DNA from: Ignavibacteriaceae bacterium
GTDB taxonomy: Bacteria > Bacteroidota > Ignavibacteria > Ignavibacteriales > Ignavibacteriaceae
Assembly: GCA_023229425.1 (NCBI GenBank)
Contig: JALNZG010000001.1
Coordinates: 310,001 to 374,000, forward strand
DNA length: 64,000 bases
Direction of reading: 5' to 3'
Position numbers and translations under genes: made by a program. Positions 35,323 to 44,708 of this stretch are shown piece by piece. Under the pieces are notes generated by a model, which was not told the origin of the DNA, searched no databases, and was given only the letters and a program-made list of their open reading frames with translations. Each line of letters starts with the position of its first letter. Position 1 is the stretch's first letter.

Positions 35323-35925
35323 ATGGGAATCACCGAAAGAAAAGAATCTGATAAAGAAGTGATGAGGAAGAAAATTCTCAACTCTGCGATGAAACTCTTT
35401 TTGTCAGAAGGGTACGATAAAGTTTCGATTCGAAAAATTGCAGATGCGATAGAATATAGCCCGGCTACTGTTTATCTCTATTTCAAAGATAAAACGGCAA
35501 TCTTCAATGCTCTGCAAAAAATCGCATTTGACAAGTTTTATGACACCCTTGCCGAATGTCTTAAAATTAAAGATGCGAAAAAACGGCTTGATGAAATGGG
35601 AGAACTTTACATGAAGTTTGCAATGGAAAATCCCGAATATTATGATTTAATGTTTATTATGAGCGCCCCTATCGATCGTGAAAAAGAAACTTGTTTTATG
35701 GACGACCGCGCTTTTAATTTGTTGAGTGGAACAATCGAAGAAGTATTCAAGAAAAAAGAAATCAAAAACATTGATGTCGAGGCAGCAACATTTTTACTTT
35801 GGGGATTTTCTCACGGATTCGCTTCACTCATTATCAGGAAACGGCTGGCAATGATTCCCGACGAGCACCTAAAAGGATTATTCCAAAAAATATCTAGAAT
35901 GTTAGATAAAAAATTTTTTCAATAA
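35323..35925 (+). CDS. TetR/AcrR-family transcriptional regulator
   Basis: A 200-residue repressor. The start at 35,323 follows GAGGAAAAG; a longer frame from 35,236 would run through the operator and is rejected. The N-terminal helix-turn-helix is at about 35-55 (VSIRKIADAIEYSPATVYLY, then FKDKTAIFNAL). The C-terminal ligand-binding part resembles the WHG-type TetR domain (ENPEYYDLMFIMSAP, then FLLWGFSHGFASLII). The TonB receptor starts 18 bases after its stop, so the two form an operon and the regulator probably controls outer-membrane uptake of an unknown small molecule. Confidence 0.9.
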   Translation: MGITERKESDKEVMRKKILNSAMKLFLSEGYDKVSIRKIADAIEYSPATVYLYFKDKTAIFNALQKIAFDKFYDTLAECLKIKDAKKRLDEMGELYMKFAMENPEYYDLMFIMSAPIDREKETCFMDDRAFNLLSGTIEEVFKKKEIKNIDVEAATFLLWGFSHGFASLIIRKRLAMIPDEHLKGLFQKISRMLDKKFFQ

Positions 35926-35943
35926 ATATAAAATGAGGAAAAT

Positions 35944-38448
35944 ATGGTGGCAAAAGTTGTATTCGTTTTTTTGTTTTTTTGTTTTGGAGTTGCATTTGCG
36001 CAAAACTCTCTCATAACCGGTAGGGTGGAAGATGCTTCGTCCGGTGAGATACTTATCGGTGCAAACGTTGTGGTTATTGAACGCAACAATACCGGTGCCG
36101 CAACTGATTTGAATGGGAATTTCCGCATTTCAGTTCCGGTAGGAAGTTATTCATTAAAGATCAGTTCAATCGGTTATCAGCAAATAGTAAAAACAGATGT
36201 CATTGTTAAATCGGGAAAAGAGACATTTGTGCCCATAAAATTAAATCCCATAAACGTTGAATTAAATGAAGTTGTTGTACAGAGTGATTACTTCGATAAA
36301 TCAATTCAAGTAAATAGTCTTGCGACGGTGGTTTTGAGTTCTGAAGAAATCCGCAGATCTCCCGGGTCCGCCCAGGATTTTCAGAGAATTTTACAGGGTA
36401 TGGCAGGGGTCTCTTTCTCAAATGATCAGAGTAATGAGCTGTTAGTTCGCGGTGGTTCGCCAAATGAAAATCTTACGGTGTACGATAATATGGAATTGCA
36501 TTCCACCAATCACTATCCAAATGAAATGAACAGCGGCGGACCCATCAATATGGTAAATGTTGATCTGATCGAAAGTATTCAATTTTCTACCGGCGGATTT
36601 ATTTCAAAATATGGTGATAAACTTTCTTCCGTAATGAGTATTGAAACTCGTGAAGGAACGAGAAATAGTTTACTAAAAGGAAACGCCAATCTTTCAATGG
36701 CTGGCGCGGGAGTGATTTTAGAAGGGGGAATAAATAATGGAAAAGGTTCGTGGATTTTTTCAGCGCGCAAAAGTTATATTGATTTAATTGCGCAATCGTT
36801 CGGATTAACTGCAATTCCAAAATACTACGATTTTCAATTTAAAGTTGGTTACGATATTTCTCCAATGCATCATCTCTCCATTTCCGGAATTTACGGAAAT
36901 GATAAAATCCTTTTTGACGGGGAACCTGATGTAACGAAAGAGTGGCTTGCCAACGGCAAAGACTCTGTTGGGTATAACCGCATTGATGTTAAGCAAAGCC
37001 AATTTGCAATCGGGACATCTTTAAAAAGCATTTGGAGAAAGAATTTTTATTCGCTTATCACGGTATATCATAATAACTTCAAATATTTTGTTGATATTGA
37101 TGAGAACTTTGTTCAGCGTTCATTTGATGTTTCGGGTAAGTCGTATGACCACCAGTTGCTTAATAATAGAAAAATCGTTCGAGACGATCACCATGCAGGA
37201 ATTTTCGCCGGGAAGAGTGAATTTGTCTGGAAACTGTCGAATGAACATGAGTTAAGTTTCGGTGGATTTTTAGGATCGGGAGATTTCGTACAGGATGTTT
37301 ATGTTTTTGGTGATTCCGCCCGCTATTGGCTTTCTCAGTTTAATGCCTGGTCGCCAACGGTCGTCACTCCTTTTTCTCAAATGACTACAGATATTCAATA
37401 CTTCGATCACCAGAAATATTATTTCTTCGCAAATGACAAAATAAAACTTTTCGATGACCGCGTACTGCTAAATGTTGGTTTCCGTTATGATTATTTTTCG
37501 TATAGTGAAAAGGGAAATGTAAGTCCAAGAATTTCTGCTTCTTATTATATTATTCCTGGAATTACAAATTTCAATCTTGCATACGGTGAATATTATCAAA
37601 CGCAATCGTATCCCACATATGGACCTTTGTACGGGAAAAACGAAGATGCAAATGTCAATCGGTATCTTAGAAACACCCATGCGCGGCATTATGTTGCCGG
37701 TTTTGAACATATTCTTGACGACGGTTTGAAACTTACATTGGAAGGGTATTACAAGCAATATTCAGATATTCCGGTGACAGAACAGTTTATCTTTTTTTTC
37801 GATAGAATGTATCGATCGAATATTACGATTAACACCGGCAAACAAAATGCGTATGGTATCGATTTAATGATCCAGCAAAAACTTGTAAAAGATTATTATG
37901 GTACGTTGAGCTATTCAAAAATGTTAAGTAAAATGAAAGATCCGCGTATAGGAAGAGAAGGACAAGAATATACTTCGGATTATGAATTCCCGAATATCTT
38001 AACACTTATTCTTGGAAAACGTTTTGCCGATTTACGGAAAAATCTTGACGAGATGCCGTTCTACATTAAATACCCGAGTATGATTCTTCCATTTTCAGAT
38101 GACATGGAAATCAGTGTTCGCTATCGCTACGCAAGCGGAAAGGTTTATACTCCAAAAGAATGGAGAACCGGTGAACAATACTATGAAGGAGGAGTTCGTT
38201 GGAGCAAAGGTAATTGGGTGGAAGTAGATGAAATAAATTCAGCTCATTATCCCGATTATCACAGACTTGACATTGCGTTAAACAGCAGATACAATTTTGA
38301 AAAGTGGAGTCTCTCCGTTTACCTTTCAGTACAAAATCTCTATAACAGAAAAAATATCGCTGGTTATCAATATAATTCAGATGGAACACGAGATAACATT
38401 TACCAATTCTCGCTGCTTCCTGTTGGTGGAATCGAAGTGAATTTTTAA
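35944..38448 (+). CDS. TonB-dependent receptor with carboxypeptidase-like N-terminal domain
   Basis: An 834-residue outer-membrane receptor. The signal peptide ends GVAFAQ (residue 20). A carboxypeptidase-regulatory-like domain (about 22-105, LITGRVEDASSGEILIGANV and then DLNGNFRISVPVGSYSLKI) precedes the plug (about 115-230, DFQRILQGMAGVSFSNDQSN, LLVRGGSPNENLTVYDNMEL). The rest is barrel, ending LPVGGIEVNF with the terminal Phe expected of such barrels. The start follows GAGGAAA. It lies after the TetR gene and its operator. The substrate is unknown; no SusD-like partner is beside it, which argues against glycan uptake. Confidence 0.92.
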   Translation: MVAKVVFVFLFFCFGVAFAQNSLITGRVEDASSGEILIGANVVVIERNNTGAATDLNGNFRISVPVGSYSLKISSIGYQQIVKTDVIVKSGKETFVPIKLNPINVELNEVVVQSDYFDKSIQVNSLATVVLSSEEIRRSPGSAQDFQRILQGMAGVSFSNDQSNELLVRGGSPNENLTVYDNMELHSTNHYPNEMNSGGPINMVNVDLIESIQFSTGGFISKYGDKLSSVMSIETREGTRNSLLKGNANLSMAGAGVILEGGINNGKGSWIFSARKSYIDLIAQSFGLTAIPKYYDFQFKVGYDISPMHHLSISGIYGNDKILFDGEPDVTKEWLANGKDSVGYNRIDVKQSQFAIGTSLKSIWRKNFYSLITVYHNNFKYFVDIDENFVQRSFDVSGKSYDHQLLNNRKIVRDDHHAGIFAGKSEFVWKLSNEHELSFGGFLGSGDFVQDVYVFGDSARYWLSQFNAWSPTVVTPFSQMTTDIQYFDHQKYYFFANDKIKLFDDRVLLNVGFRYDYFSYSEKGNVSPRISASYYIIPGITNFNLAYGEYYQTQSYPTYGPLYGKNEDANVNRYLRNTHARHYVAGFEHILDDGLKLTLEGYYKQYSDIPVTEQFIFFFDRMYRSNITINTGKQNAYGIDLMIQQKLVKDYYGTLSYSKMLSKMKDPRIGREGQEYTSDYEFPNILTLILGKRFADLRKNLDEMPFYIKYPSMILPFSDDMEISVRYRYASGKVYTPKEWRTGEQYYEGGVRWSKGNWVEVDEINSAHYPDYHRLDIALNSRYNFEKWSLSVYLSVQNLYNRKNIAGYQYNSDGTRDNIYQFSLLPVGGIEVNF

Positions 38449-38456
38449 TAAAACAG

Positions 38457-38491
38457 AAAAGCGTAAGAAAGATTTTATTTCTTACGCTTTT
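38457..38491. terminator. Bidirectional terminator after the receptor gene
   Basis: A perfect 14-base stem, AAAAGCGTAAGAAA (38,457-38,470) with TTTCTTACGCTTTT (38,478-38,491), closes a 7-base loop, with T residues beyond the right arm. It lies 8 bases after the receptor stop and 13 bases before the stop of the convergent lpd gene. Just after it, ACTTTCC and ACTTTTT (38,493-38,506) resemble the heptamer units seen elsewhere and touch the lpd stop codon. Confidence 0.88.
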
Positions 38492-38504
38492 TACTTTCCA
38501 CTTT

Positions 38505-39932
38505 TTATTTCTTCGGTTTGTACAAATGCGCGCTTTGCCCGAAAAATACTTCCGCAGCTTCCATAACCGTTTCAGAAAGAGTTGGATGGGGATGAATCGT
38601 TAACGCTAAATCCCTGGCATTTGCTCCCATTTCTATAGCAAGAGTACCTTCGGCAATAAGTTCCCCTGCTCCCGGACCACAAATACCAATACCAAGAATG
38701 CGTTCTGTTTCCGGCTCGATAATTAATTTAGTTACTCCATCATTTCGATCGAGTGTAACCGCTCTACCGGAAGCAGCCCAAGGAAATTTTGCAACTTCCA
38801 CAACAATATTTTTTTCTTTGGCTTGGTTTTCCGTCAATCCAGCCCACGCAATTTCAGGATCTGTAAAAACGACTGCGGGAATTGCTTTCGGTTCAAATGC
38901 GACATTATGCCCCGCAATATGTTCAACTGCCACTCGCGCTTCGTGCGAAGCTTTATGTGCAAGCATTGGTTCGCCGGCAATATCGCCGATAGCATAAATG
39001 TTTGCATCATCGGTTTGCAATTGTTGATTTACTACAATCCAGCCGCGTTGGTTTACTTTTACATTTGTGTTTTCAAGTTCAAGTCCTTTGGTTTCCGGTT
39101 TTCGTCCAATCGACATTAAAACATAATCATAAATAATTTCATTAACAGATCCATCGGCTCCGCCTTCGGCGGATTGAATTTTAACTTTGATGCCGTCTTC
39201 AACTTCAACCATTTCCAAAACTTTTGATTTGAGCATTATTTTATCAAAAGATTTTTCAATTCGCTTTGCAAGAAATTGTACCAAATCTCTATCGGCTCCT
39301 GGGAGAAGTCCATCCATCATTTCAACTACACTTACTTTTGTTCCGAGCGCGTTGTAAACAGAGCCAAGTTCAAGCCCGATGTAACCGCCGCCAACAACGA
39401 GTAATGATTTTGGAATTGCCGGTAAATCCAGCGCCGATGTTGAGTTTAATAATCTTTTACTTTGAATATTTAACGAAGGAATAGTCGCAATAACAGATCC
39501 GGTTGCAATGATCGCTTTTTCAAATTTAAATTCTTCGATTGTTTTGTCAACTTTTTCAATTTTTAAAGTAGTTGAGTTGAGAAAACTTGCCCTTCCCTGG
39601 ATGTAATTAATTTTGCGCTGTTTGGTCATACTCCCCAAACCGCCGGTAAGTTTTGCAACAACTTTGTTTTTGAATGTGCGAAGTTTGTCCAAATCAATTT
39701 TGGGTTCACCGAAATCAATTCCCCATGCTTTTGCTTCTTTTGTCTCGGTTAAAAGTTTTGCAACGTGAAGTAAAGCCTTTGAAGGAATACATCCCCGATA
39801 AAGACAAACGCCTCCGGGATTTTTTTCTAAATCTATTAACGTGACTTGCATGCCCAGATCAGCAGCAGCGAACGCAGCAGCGTAACCACCGGGACCACCG
39901 CCAATAACAACTACACTTTTATTTTGTTCCAT
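38505..39932 (-). CDS. lpdA: Dihydrolipoyl dehydrogenase (E3)
   Basis: A 475-residue flavoprotein that reoxidises dihydrolipoamide of the pyruvate dehydrogenase complex with NAD+. The FAD motif is VVVIGGGPGGYAAA (about 7-20), the redox cysteines are Cys43 and Cys48 in GGVCLYRGCIPSKALL, the NAD motif is LLVVGGGYIGLELGSVYN, and the second FAD motif is ANIYAIGDIAGEPMLAHKA. The C-terminal active-site His-Glu is in HPHPTLSETVMEA. A small insert (SAEGGA, about residue 254) is encoded by a TCCGCC/GGCGGA hairpin. It lies 109 bases after the E2 gene, forming an E1-E2-E3 set. Confidence 0.96.
   Translation of the reverse strand: MEQNKSVVVIGGGPGGYAAAFAAADLGMQVTLIDLEKNPGGVCLYRGCIPSKALLHVAKLLTETKEAKAWGIDFGEPKIDLDKLRTFKNKVVAKLTGGLGSMTKQRKINYIQGRASFLNSTTLKIEKVDKTIEEFKFEKAIIATGSVIATIPSLNIQSKRLLNSTSALDLPAIPKSLLVVGGGYIGLELGSVYNALGTKVSVVEMMDGLLPGADRDLVQFLAKRIEKSFDKIMLKSKVLEMVEVEDGIKVKIQSAEGGADGSVNEIIYDYVLMSIGRKPETKGLELENTNVKVNQRGWIVVNQQLQTDDANIYAIGDIAGEPMLAHKASHEARVAVEHIAGHNVAFEPKAIPAVVFTDPEIAWAGLTENQAKEKNIVVEVAKFPWAASGRAVTLDRNDGVTKLIIEPETERILGIGICGPGAGELIAEGTLAIEMGANARDLALTIHPHPTLSETVMEAAEVFFGQSAHLYKPKK
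39159..39173. repeat. Mini-hairpin TCCGCC/GGCGGA inside lpdA
   Basis: TCCGCC, TTC, GGCGGA forms a perfect 6-base stem with a 3-base loop within the coding sequence, where it encodes SAEGGA in a loop that tolerates insertions. Closely similar hairpins occur at 26,444 and 55,390. Confidence 0.65.
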
Positions 39933-39978
39933 AAATCTTTCGATTTTTCAATGATAAAAAATGGGACGCAGATTTGTT

Positions 39979-40019
39979 AATTCGCCGCGGCGAATTTTTA
40001 TGATCAGTACGGATCATAA
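39979..40019. repeat. Two adjacent palindromes in the E2-E3 spacer
   Basis: AATTCGCCGCGGCGAATT (39,979-39,996) is a perfect 18-base palindrome. It is followed by TTATGATC and GATCATAA (39,998-40,005 and 40,012-40,019) around a 6-base loop. They are flanked by GACGCAGATTTG on the left and AAAAAATCAGCG on the right. They could fold into hairpins in the mRNA between E2 and E3 and alter relative expression or stability. Confidence 0.75.
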
Positions 40020-40041
40020 GCGATGCTAAAAAATCAGCGTA

Positions 40042-41655
40042 CTATTGTATTAAAAATTTAGACGGATTTTCGAGTGAGACAACAATCCATCGTAAGAAAC
40101 GAATTGCGTCAGCTCCGTCTATCACCCGGTGATCATACGATAATGATAACGGCAGCATCAAACGTGGAATGAAATGTCCATCTTTATAAACCGGTTCAAA
40201 AGTCCCACGAGAAACGCCGAGTATTGCAACTTCAGGTGAATTTACAATTGGTGTAAAATACGTTCCGCCAATCCCACCAAGATTGGAAATTGTAAAACAT
40301 CCGCCTTGCAGATCATCCAACCCGATTTTACGTTTGCGCGCTTTTTCCGCTAACTCGTTCATCTCTTTTGTAAGTTGAAAAATATTTTTCTGATCAACAT
40401 TTTTTACAACCGGAACGATAAGTCCGTTTTCTGTATCAACTGCAACACCGATGTTCGTATATTTTTTATAAATGATCTCTTTCTTTTCCATATCTACGCT
40501 TGCATTGAATTGCGGAAATTCTTTAATCGCAGAAGAAGCGATTTTCAAAAGAAAAGAAGTTACGGTTAACTTTATTCCATCTTGTTCCGGAATGGATGAA
40601 AATCCTTTTCTGATTTTTTCTAAATCAGTAATATCCGCTTTGTCAAACTGAGTTACATGCGGAATAGTTGCCCAAGCATAGCTTAAATGATCGGCAGTTT
40701 TTGAACGAATATTTGACATCGCTTTACGTTCAACTTCACCGAATTTTGAGAAGTCGGGGAGAGATTCTGCTTTAATTCCTATTCCAACTTGACCTGAAGA
40801 TGAATCTCGATTTTCGTGTAATTTCTTCGAATACTCTTTTACGTCCGACATGCGGATTCTACCTCCGGAACCAGAACCGGGAACTTGGTTAATATCTATA
40901 CCGATCTCACGTGCTAATCTTCTTACGGAAGGCGCCGCCGGAGCTGATTGTAAATTTATCTTTGGTTGATTATCAATAATTACAGCGGTAGCTGAACCGC
41001 GAACAATTTCGATGGTCTCTTCTTTTTTCTCCTGTGCAGTTAGAGCCGTTTCTACTTTAGTCTTCATTTCATTTGCTTGTGGAATAGAAGTTTCAACTCG
41101 TAAAACTACTTGTCCTACTTTTGCTTTTGTTCCTTCTTTTACAAAAAGTTCAACAACTTTTCCATTAAGAGTTGATGGGACTTCGATCGTAGCTTTATCG
41201 GTTTCAATTTCTAAAATTCCCTGTTCTTTTTGAATGACATCTCCGACAGAAACAAGAAGTTTTAAAACATTAGCCGATTCTATATTCTCACCTAATTCAG
41301 GAAGTTTAAATTCCGTAACAACGGAAGCTTGGGGTTTATTATCCCTTGCCGCTTTATCATTTTTTGCTGAAACAGTTTTCGCTTCGGTTTGGGTTGTCTT
41401 TGTACTTTGAGGTTGCACTTCAATTTCTTCAACGCGAAGAATGACTTGTCCGACTTTTATCTTTTCACCATCCTTTACAAAAACATCTTTAATTATCCCG
41501 CTTACTGTTGAAGGAACTTCAATAGTAGCTTTGTCTGTTTCAATTTCTAATACCGCTTGATCAAACTCAAGTATATCACCCGGTACAACGAGTACTTTTA
41601 GAATTGAAGCTGATTCAATATTTTCTCCCAATTCGGGAAGGATAAATTCTTTCAT
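40042..41655 (-). CDS. aceF: Pyruvate dehydrogenase E2 (dihydrolipoyl acetyltransferase)
   Basis: A 537-residue core enzyme that transfers acetyl groups from lipoamide to CoA. There are two lipoyl domains (about 1-78 and 114-190), with the lipoylated Lys42 and Lys154 in ETDKATIEVPS, joined by a charged Ala/Lys/Glu linker. The peripheral subunit-binding domain (about 250-285) has VRRLAREIGIDINQVPGSG. The catalytic domain (about 310-537) ends with SLSYDHRVIDGADAIRF, which carries the active-site His and Asp. It lies 174 bases after aceE and pairs with the E1 of homodimeric type. Confidence 0.96.
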   Translation of the reverse strand: MKEFILPELGENIESASILKVLVVPGDILEFDQAVLEIETDKATIEVPSTVSGIIKDVFVKDGEKIKVGQVILRVEEIEVQPQSTKTTQTEAKTVSAKNDKAARDNKPQASVVTEFKLPELGENIESANVLKLLVSVGDVIQKEQGILEIETDKATIEVPSTLNGKVVELFVKEGTKAKVGQVVLRVETSIPQANEMKTKVETALTAQEKKEETIEIVRGSATAVIIDNQPKINLQSAPAAPSVRRLAREIGIDINQVPGSGSGGRIRMSDVKEYSKKLHENRDSSSGQVGIGIKAESLPDFSKFGEVERKAMSNIRSKTADHLSYAWATIPHVTQFDKADITDLEKIRKGFSSIPEQDGIKLTVTSFLLKIASSAIKEFPQFNASVDMEKKEIIYKKYTNIGVAVDTENGLIVPVVKNVDQKNIFQLTKEMNELAEKARKRKIGLDDLQGGCFTISNLGGIGGTYFTPIVNSPEVAILGVSRGTFEPVYKDGHFIPRLMLPLSLSYDHRVIDGADAIRFLRWIVVSLENPSKFLIQ

Positions 41656-41700
41656 AAATTCTCTTAAAATTTTTTGTGCAATTATTTTAAAACATTTAAC

Positions 41701-41800
41701 AAACCAATAACTATCTTAGTGTTTCTTGGTGTTCTTTGTGTCTTAGTGGTGAAAAATTATTTCCACTAAGGCACTTAGATCACGTAGCTTCACTAAGAAA
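41701..41800. repeat. Degenerate repeat-rich spacer between aceE and aceF
   Basis: The spacer holds a row of near copies of CTTAGTG and TTCTTGGTG-like phrases (TTAGTG, TTGGTG, TTTGTG, TTAGTGG at about 41,714-41,750), then CCACTAAG and CACTTAG at about 41,762-41,778, which are roughly the reverse complement and can fold back. The units vary from 8 to 10 bases, so this is not one of the strict heptamer arrays. No gene is seen. Confidence 0.5.
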
Positions 41801-41829
41801 AACTTTTCTTCTCGTACAGCTTTCAAATT

Positions 41830-44508
41830 TTACGAAATCATCGGATTTAATTTTTCCGGATTGATTTCCAATTCTTTAATCGCTTTTTCAACTTGCGTCA
41901 ATTTGAGTTTACCTTCTTTTGCAAGCGCAAATAAAGTACCGACAACGATATACCGCGCATCAACTTCAAAAAAGTCACGGAGTTCGGGACGCGCTTCGCT
42001 TCTGCCGAAACCGTCTGTTCCGAGAGATACAATTTGTTTCGGGAGCCATTTTGAAATAGAATCGGGAAGCGTTTTTACATAATCGGATGAAGCGATAATT
42101 ACCCCTTCATCATTTGTAAAACATTGTGAAATGTATGGAACTTTTTGTTCCGCTGTCGGATGGAGTAAATTCCATCGTTCAACATTCAATGCATCTCTCC
42201 GTAATTCTTTGTAGCTTGTAACGCTCCAAACGTCGGCGGAGACTTTATATTTTTCTTCAAGAATCTTTTGAGCTTTCAATGCTTCATTCACCATCGTGCC
42301 GCTGCCTAGTAAATTTGCTTTTAGTTTGTGCGAAGAATTTTCCGAAGCTTTTAATTTGTACATTCCTTTAAGAATTCCTTCTTTGCATCCTTCGGGCATT
42401 GCCGGCATTGCATAATTTTCATTCATAACAGTTAAGTAGTAAAAGATATTTTCTTTTTCTTCGTACATCCTTCTAATTCCGTCACGGATAATTACGGCAA
42501 GTTCAAATGCAAAGGCAGGATCATAAGTAACTAAGTTTGGAACCGGATAAGCAAGCAAATGCGTGTTACCATCTTGATGCTGCAAGCCTTCTCCGTTCAG
42601 AGTAGTTCTTCCGGCAGTTCCGCCAACAAGAAAACCTTTTACGCTCATATCGGCGCCAGCCCAAATCAGATCGCCGATCCTTTGGAAGCCGAACATTGAA
42701 TAATAAATAAAAAATGGAATCGTATTTATACCGTGCGAAGCATACGCGGTTCCGGCTGCTATAAATGAGGACATTCCACCTGCTTCATTAATCCCTTCTT
42801 CAAAAATTTGTCCGTTTTGCGCTTCTTTATAATAGAGAAGACTGTCCTTATCAACCGGTTCATAAAGCTGACCGACGTGAGAATAAATTCCAACTTGTCT
42901 GAACAATGCTTCCATACCAAACGTGCGGGCTTCATCCGGAACGATTGGAACAATAAGTTTGCCGAGTTCTTTATCGCGTAAAAGTTTTGCAAGAATTCTT
43001 ACAAAAACCATTGTTGAAGAAACAACTTTGCCGTCGGTTCCTTTGTAAAATTCTTCTAAGAGTTCTTCCGAAGGAGTTTTTAAAGGAGCGATGTCCGTTC
43101 TTCTTGAAGGAACAAAACCGCCAAGCAAGGCTCTTCTATCTTTTATGTATTTTACTTCGTGACTGTCTTCGTCGGGTTTGTAGAACGGAGCTTTTACCAC
43201 TTCATCATCGGAAATAGGAATGCCGAAACGTGATCTAAATTCTTTTAATTCTTCTTCATTTAATTTTTTTTGCTGATGGGTGATGTTCTTTCCTTCACCG
43301 GCTTCACCTAATCCGTAGCCCTTAATGGTGTGGGCGAGAATAACGGTCGGCTGTCCTTTATGTTCTGTAGCGGCTTTGTATGCGGCATAAACTTTTTCGG
43401 GATCGTGACCGCCGCGTTTTAATTTTCGCAATTGTTCATCGGAAAGATGACTGACCATTTCTAATAATTCAGGATCAACTCCGAAGAAATCCTGGCGGAA
43501 ATAAGCGCCTGATTCAACTGAATATTTTTGATATTGTCCATCAACAACTTCCATCATCCGTTTTACAAGTTTGCCGTGTTTATCTTTAGCAATGATCGGT
43601 TCCCAATCACTTCCCCAAAGGACTTTAATAACATTCCAGCCTGCACCGCGGAAAGCTGCTTCAAGTTCTTGAACAATTTTTCCATTCCCGCGCACCGGTC
43701 CATCAAGCCGTTGTAAATTACAATTGATGACGAAAGTTAAATTGTCAAGTTTTTCGCGCGAAGCCAGAGTAATTGCGCCGAGTGATTCCGGTTCGTCTGT
43801 TTCTCCATCGCCAAGAAAAGCGTAAACTCTTCCGGTATTTTTTTTTAATCCGCGATCTTCTAAATATCGGTTAAAGTAAGCTTGATAAATTGCCATGATT
43901 GGTCCGAGTCCCATAGAGACAGTTGGGAATTCCCAAAAATTTGGCATTAACCAGGGATGGGGATAAGAAGAAAGTCCGCCGTTAGGTTTTAATTCTCTTC
44001 TAAAATTTTCTAATTGTTCAACGGAAAGTCTTCCTTCAAGATAAGCGCGGGCATAAATGCCGGGAGAAGCATGTCCCTGGAAAAAAATTTGATCGCCGTC
44101 GTAATCTTCTCCTTTTCCTTTAAAGAAATGGTTGAATCCAACTTCATATAACGTTGCTGCAGAAGCATAGGTCGAAATATGTCCGCCAACTCCGGCATCT
44201 CCTTTATTTGCACGAACAACCATCGCCATTGCATTCCAGCGGATCAAACTTTTTATTCTTCTTTCGATTTCTCTATCGCCGGGATACGGCGGTTGTTTTT
44301 CTCGCGGAATAGAATTTATGTATGGAGTGTTAGCCGTAAAAGGAAGTTCGACTCCGGCTTTTTGAGCGCGGATTTGTAATTGTTGAAGAATTTCGATTAC
44401 TCTTTTGGGTCCGCCGTGCTGTAACACGTAGTCTAGCGAGTACATCCATTCCTGGTTTTCTAATTCTTCAATAGATTTTTGATTTATTTTTTCGTTAGAC
44501 ATTTCCAA
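41830..44508 (-). CDS. aceE: Pyruvate dehydrogenase E1, homodimeric type
   Basis: An 892-residue thiamine-diphosphate enzyme that decarboxylates pyruvate and acetylates the E2 lipoyl group. The length matches the E. coli AceE type (887), not the split alpha/beta type. It begins NQEWMYSLDYVLQHGGPKRV. It has GHISTYASAATLYEVGFNHF with FFQGHASPGIYARAYLEGRL, the ThDP-binding GDGETDEPESLGAI (near residue 231), and the C-terminal phrase LGTDGFGRSEARPELRDFFE. It is the first gene of the E1-E2-E3 set, and the 163 bases upstream must hold the promoter. Confidence 0.97.
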   Translation of the reverse strand: MEMSNEKINQKSIEELENQEWMYSLDYVLQHGGPKRVIEILQQLQIRAQKAGVELPFTANTPYINSIPREKQPPYPGDREIERRIKSLIRWNAMAMVVRANKGDAGVGGHISTYASAATLYEVGFNHFFKGKGEDYDGDQIFFQGHASPGIYARAYLEGRLSVEQLENFRRELKPNGGLSSYPHPWLMPNFWEFPTVSMGLGPIMAIYQAYFNRYLEDRGLKKNTGRVYAFLGDGETDEPESLGAITLASREKLDNLTFVINCNLQRLDGPVRGNGKIVQELEAAFRGAGWNVIKVLWGSDWEPIIAKDKHGKLVKRMMEVVDGQYQKYSVESGAYFRQDFFGVDPELLEMVSHLSDEQLRKLKRGGHDPEKVYAAYKAATEHKGQPTVILAHTIKGYGLGEAGEGKNITHQQKKLNEEELKEFRSRFGIPISDDEVVKAPFYKPDEDSHEVKYIKDRRALLGGFVPSRRTDIAPLKTPSEELLEEFYKGTDGKVVSSTMVFVRILAKLLRDKELGKLIVPIVPDEARTFGMEALFRQVGIYSHVGQLYEPVDKDSLLYYKEAQNGQIFEEGINEAGGMSSFIAAGTAYASHGINTIPFFIYYSMFGFQRIGDLIWAGADMSVKGFLVGGTAGRTTLNGEGLQHQDGNTHLLAYPVPNLVTYDPAFAFELAVIIRDGIRRMYEEKENIFYYLTVMNENYAMPAMPEGCKEGILKGMYKLKASENSSHKLKANLLGSGTMVNEALKAQKILEEKYKVSADVWSVTSYKELRRDALNVERWNLLHPTAEQKVPYISQCFTNDEGVIIASSDYVKTLPDSISKWLPKQIVSLGTDGFGRSEARPELRDFFEVDARYIVVGTLFALAKEGKLKLTQVEKAIKELEINPEKLNPMIS

Positions 44509-44656
44509 AGCCTTTAATGTATAGAATAATGGGAGAAAACGCTTGCTCTCTTATAATAAACACAACAATTATGAATTTTGTTCACTTGAAGTTGTCCCGG
44601 AGTGCGTTTTTTTTATAAAAACTACACCAATTTAAAAATTTTGGGGTATAAAAACA

Positions 44657-44708
44657 ACGAAAGCATCGGGATTAGTCCCTTAAATACTTTTCATACCAAT
44701 GCTTTCGT
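44657..44708 (-). terminator. Terminator overlapping the end of the alpha/beta hydrolase gene
   Basis: ACGAAAGCAT (44,657-44,666) and ATGCTTTCGT (44,699-44,708) form a perfect 10-base stem. Read on the minus strand it is followed by TTGTTTTTAT, a usable T run. The right arm is the last sense codons of the gene. The stop codon itself lies in the loop of an inner hairpin, GGGA, TTAG, TCCC (44,668-44,679). The structure should end transcription of the hydrolase. Confidence 0.7.
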
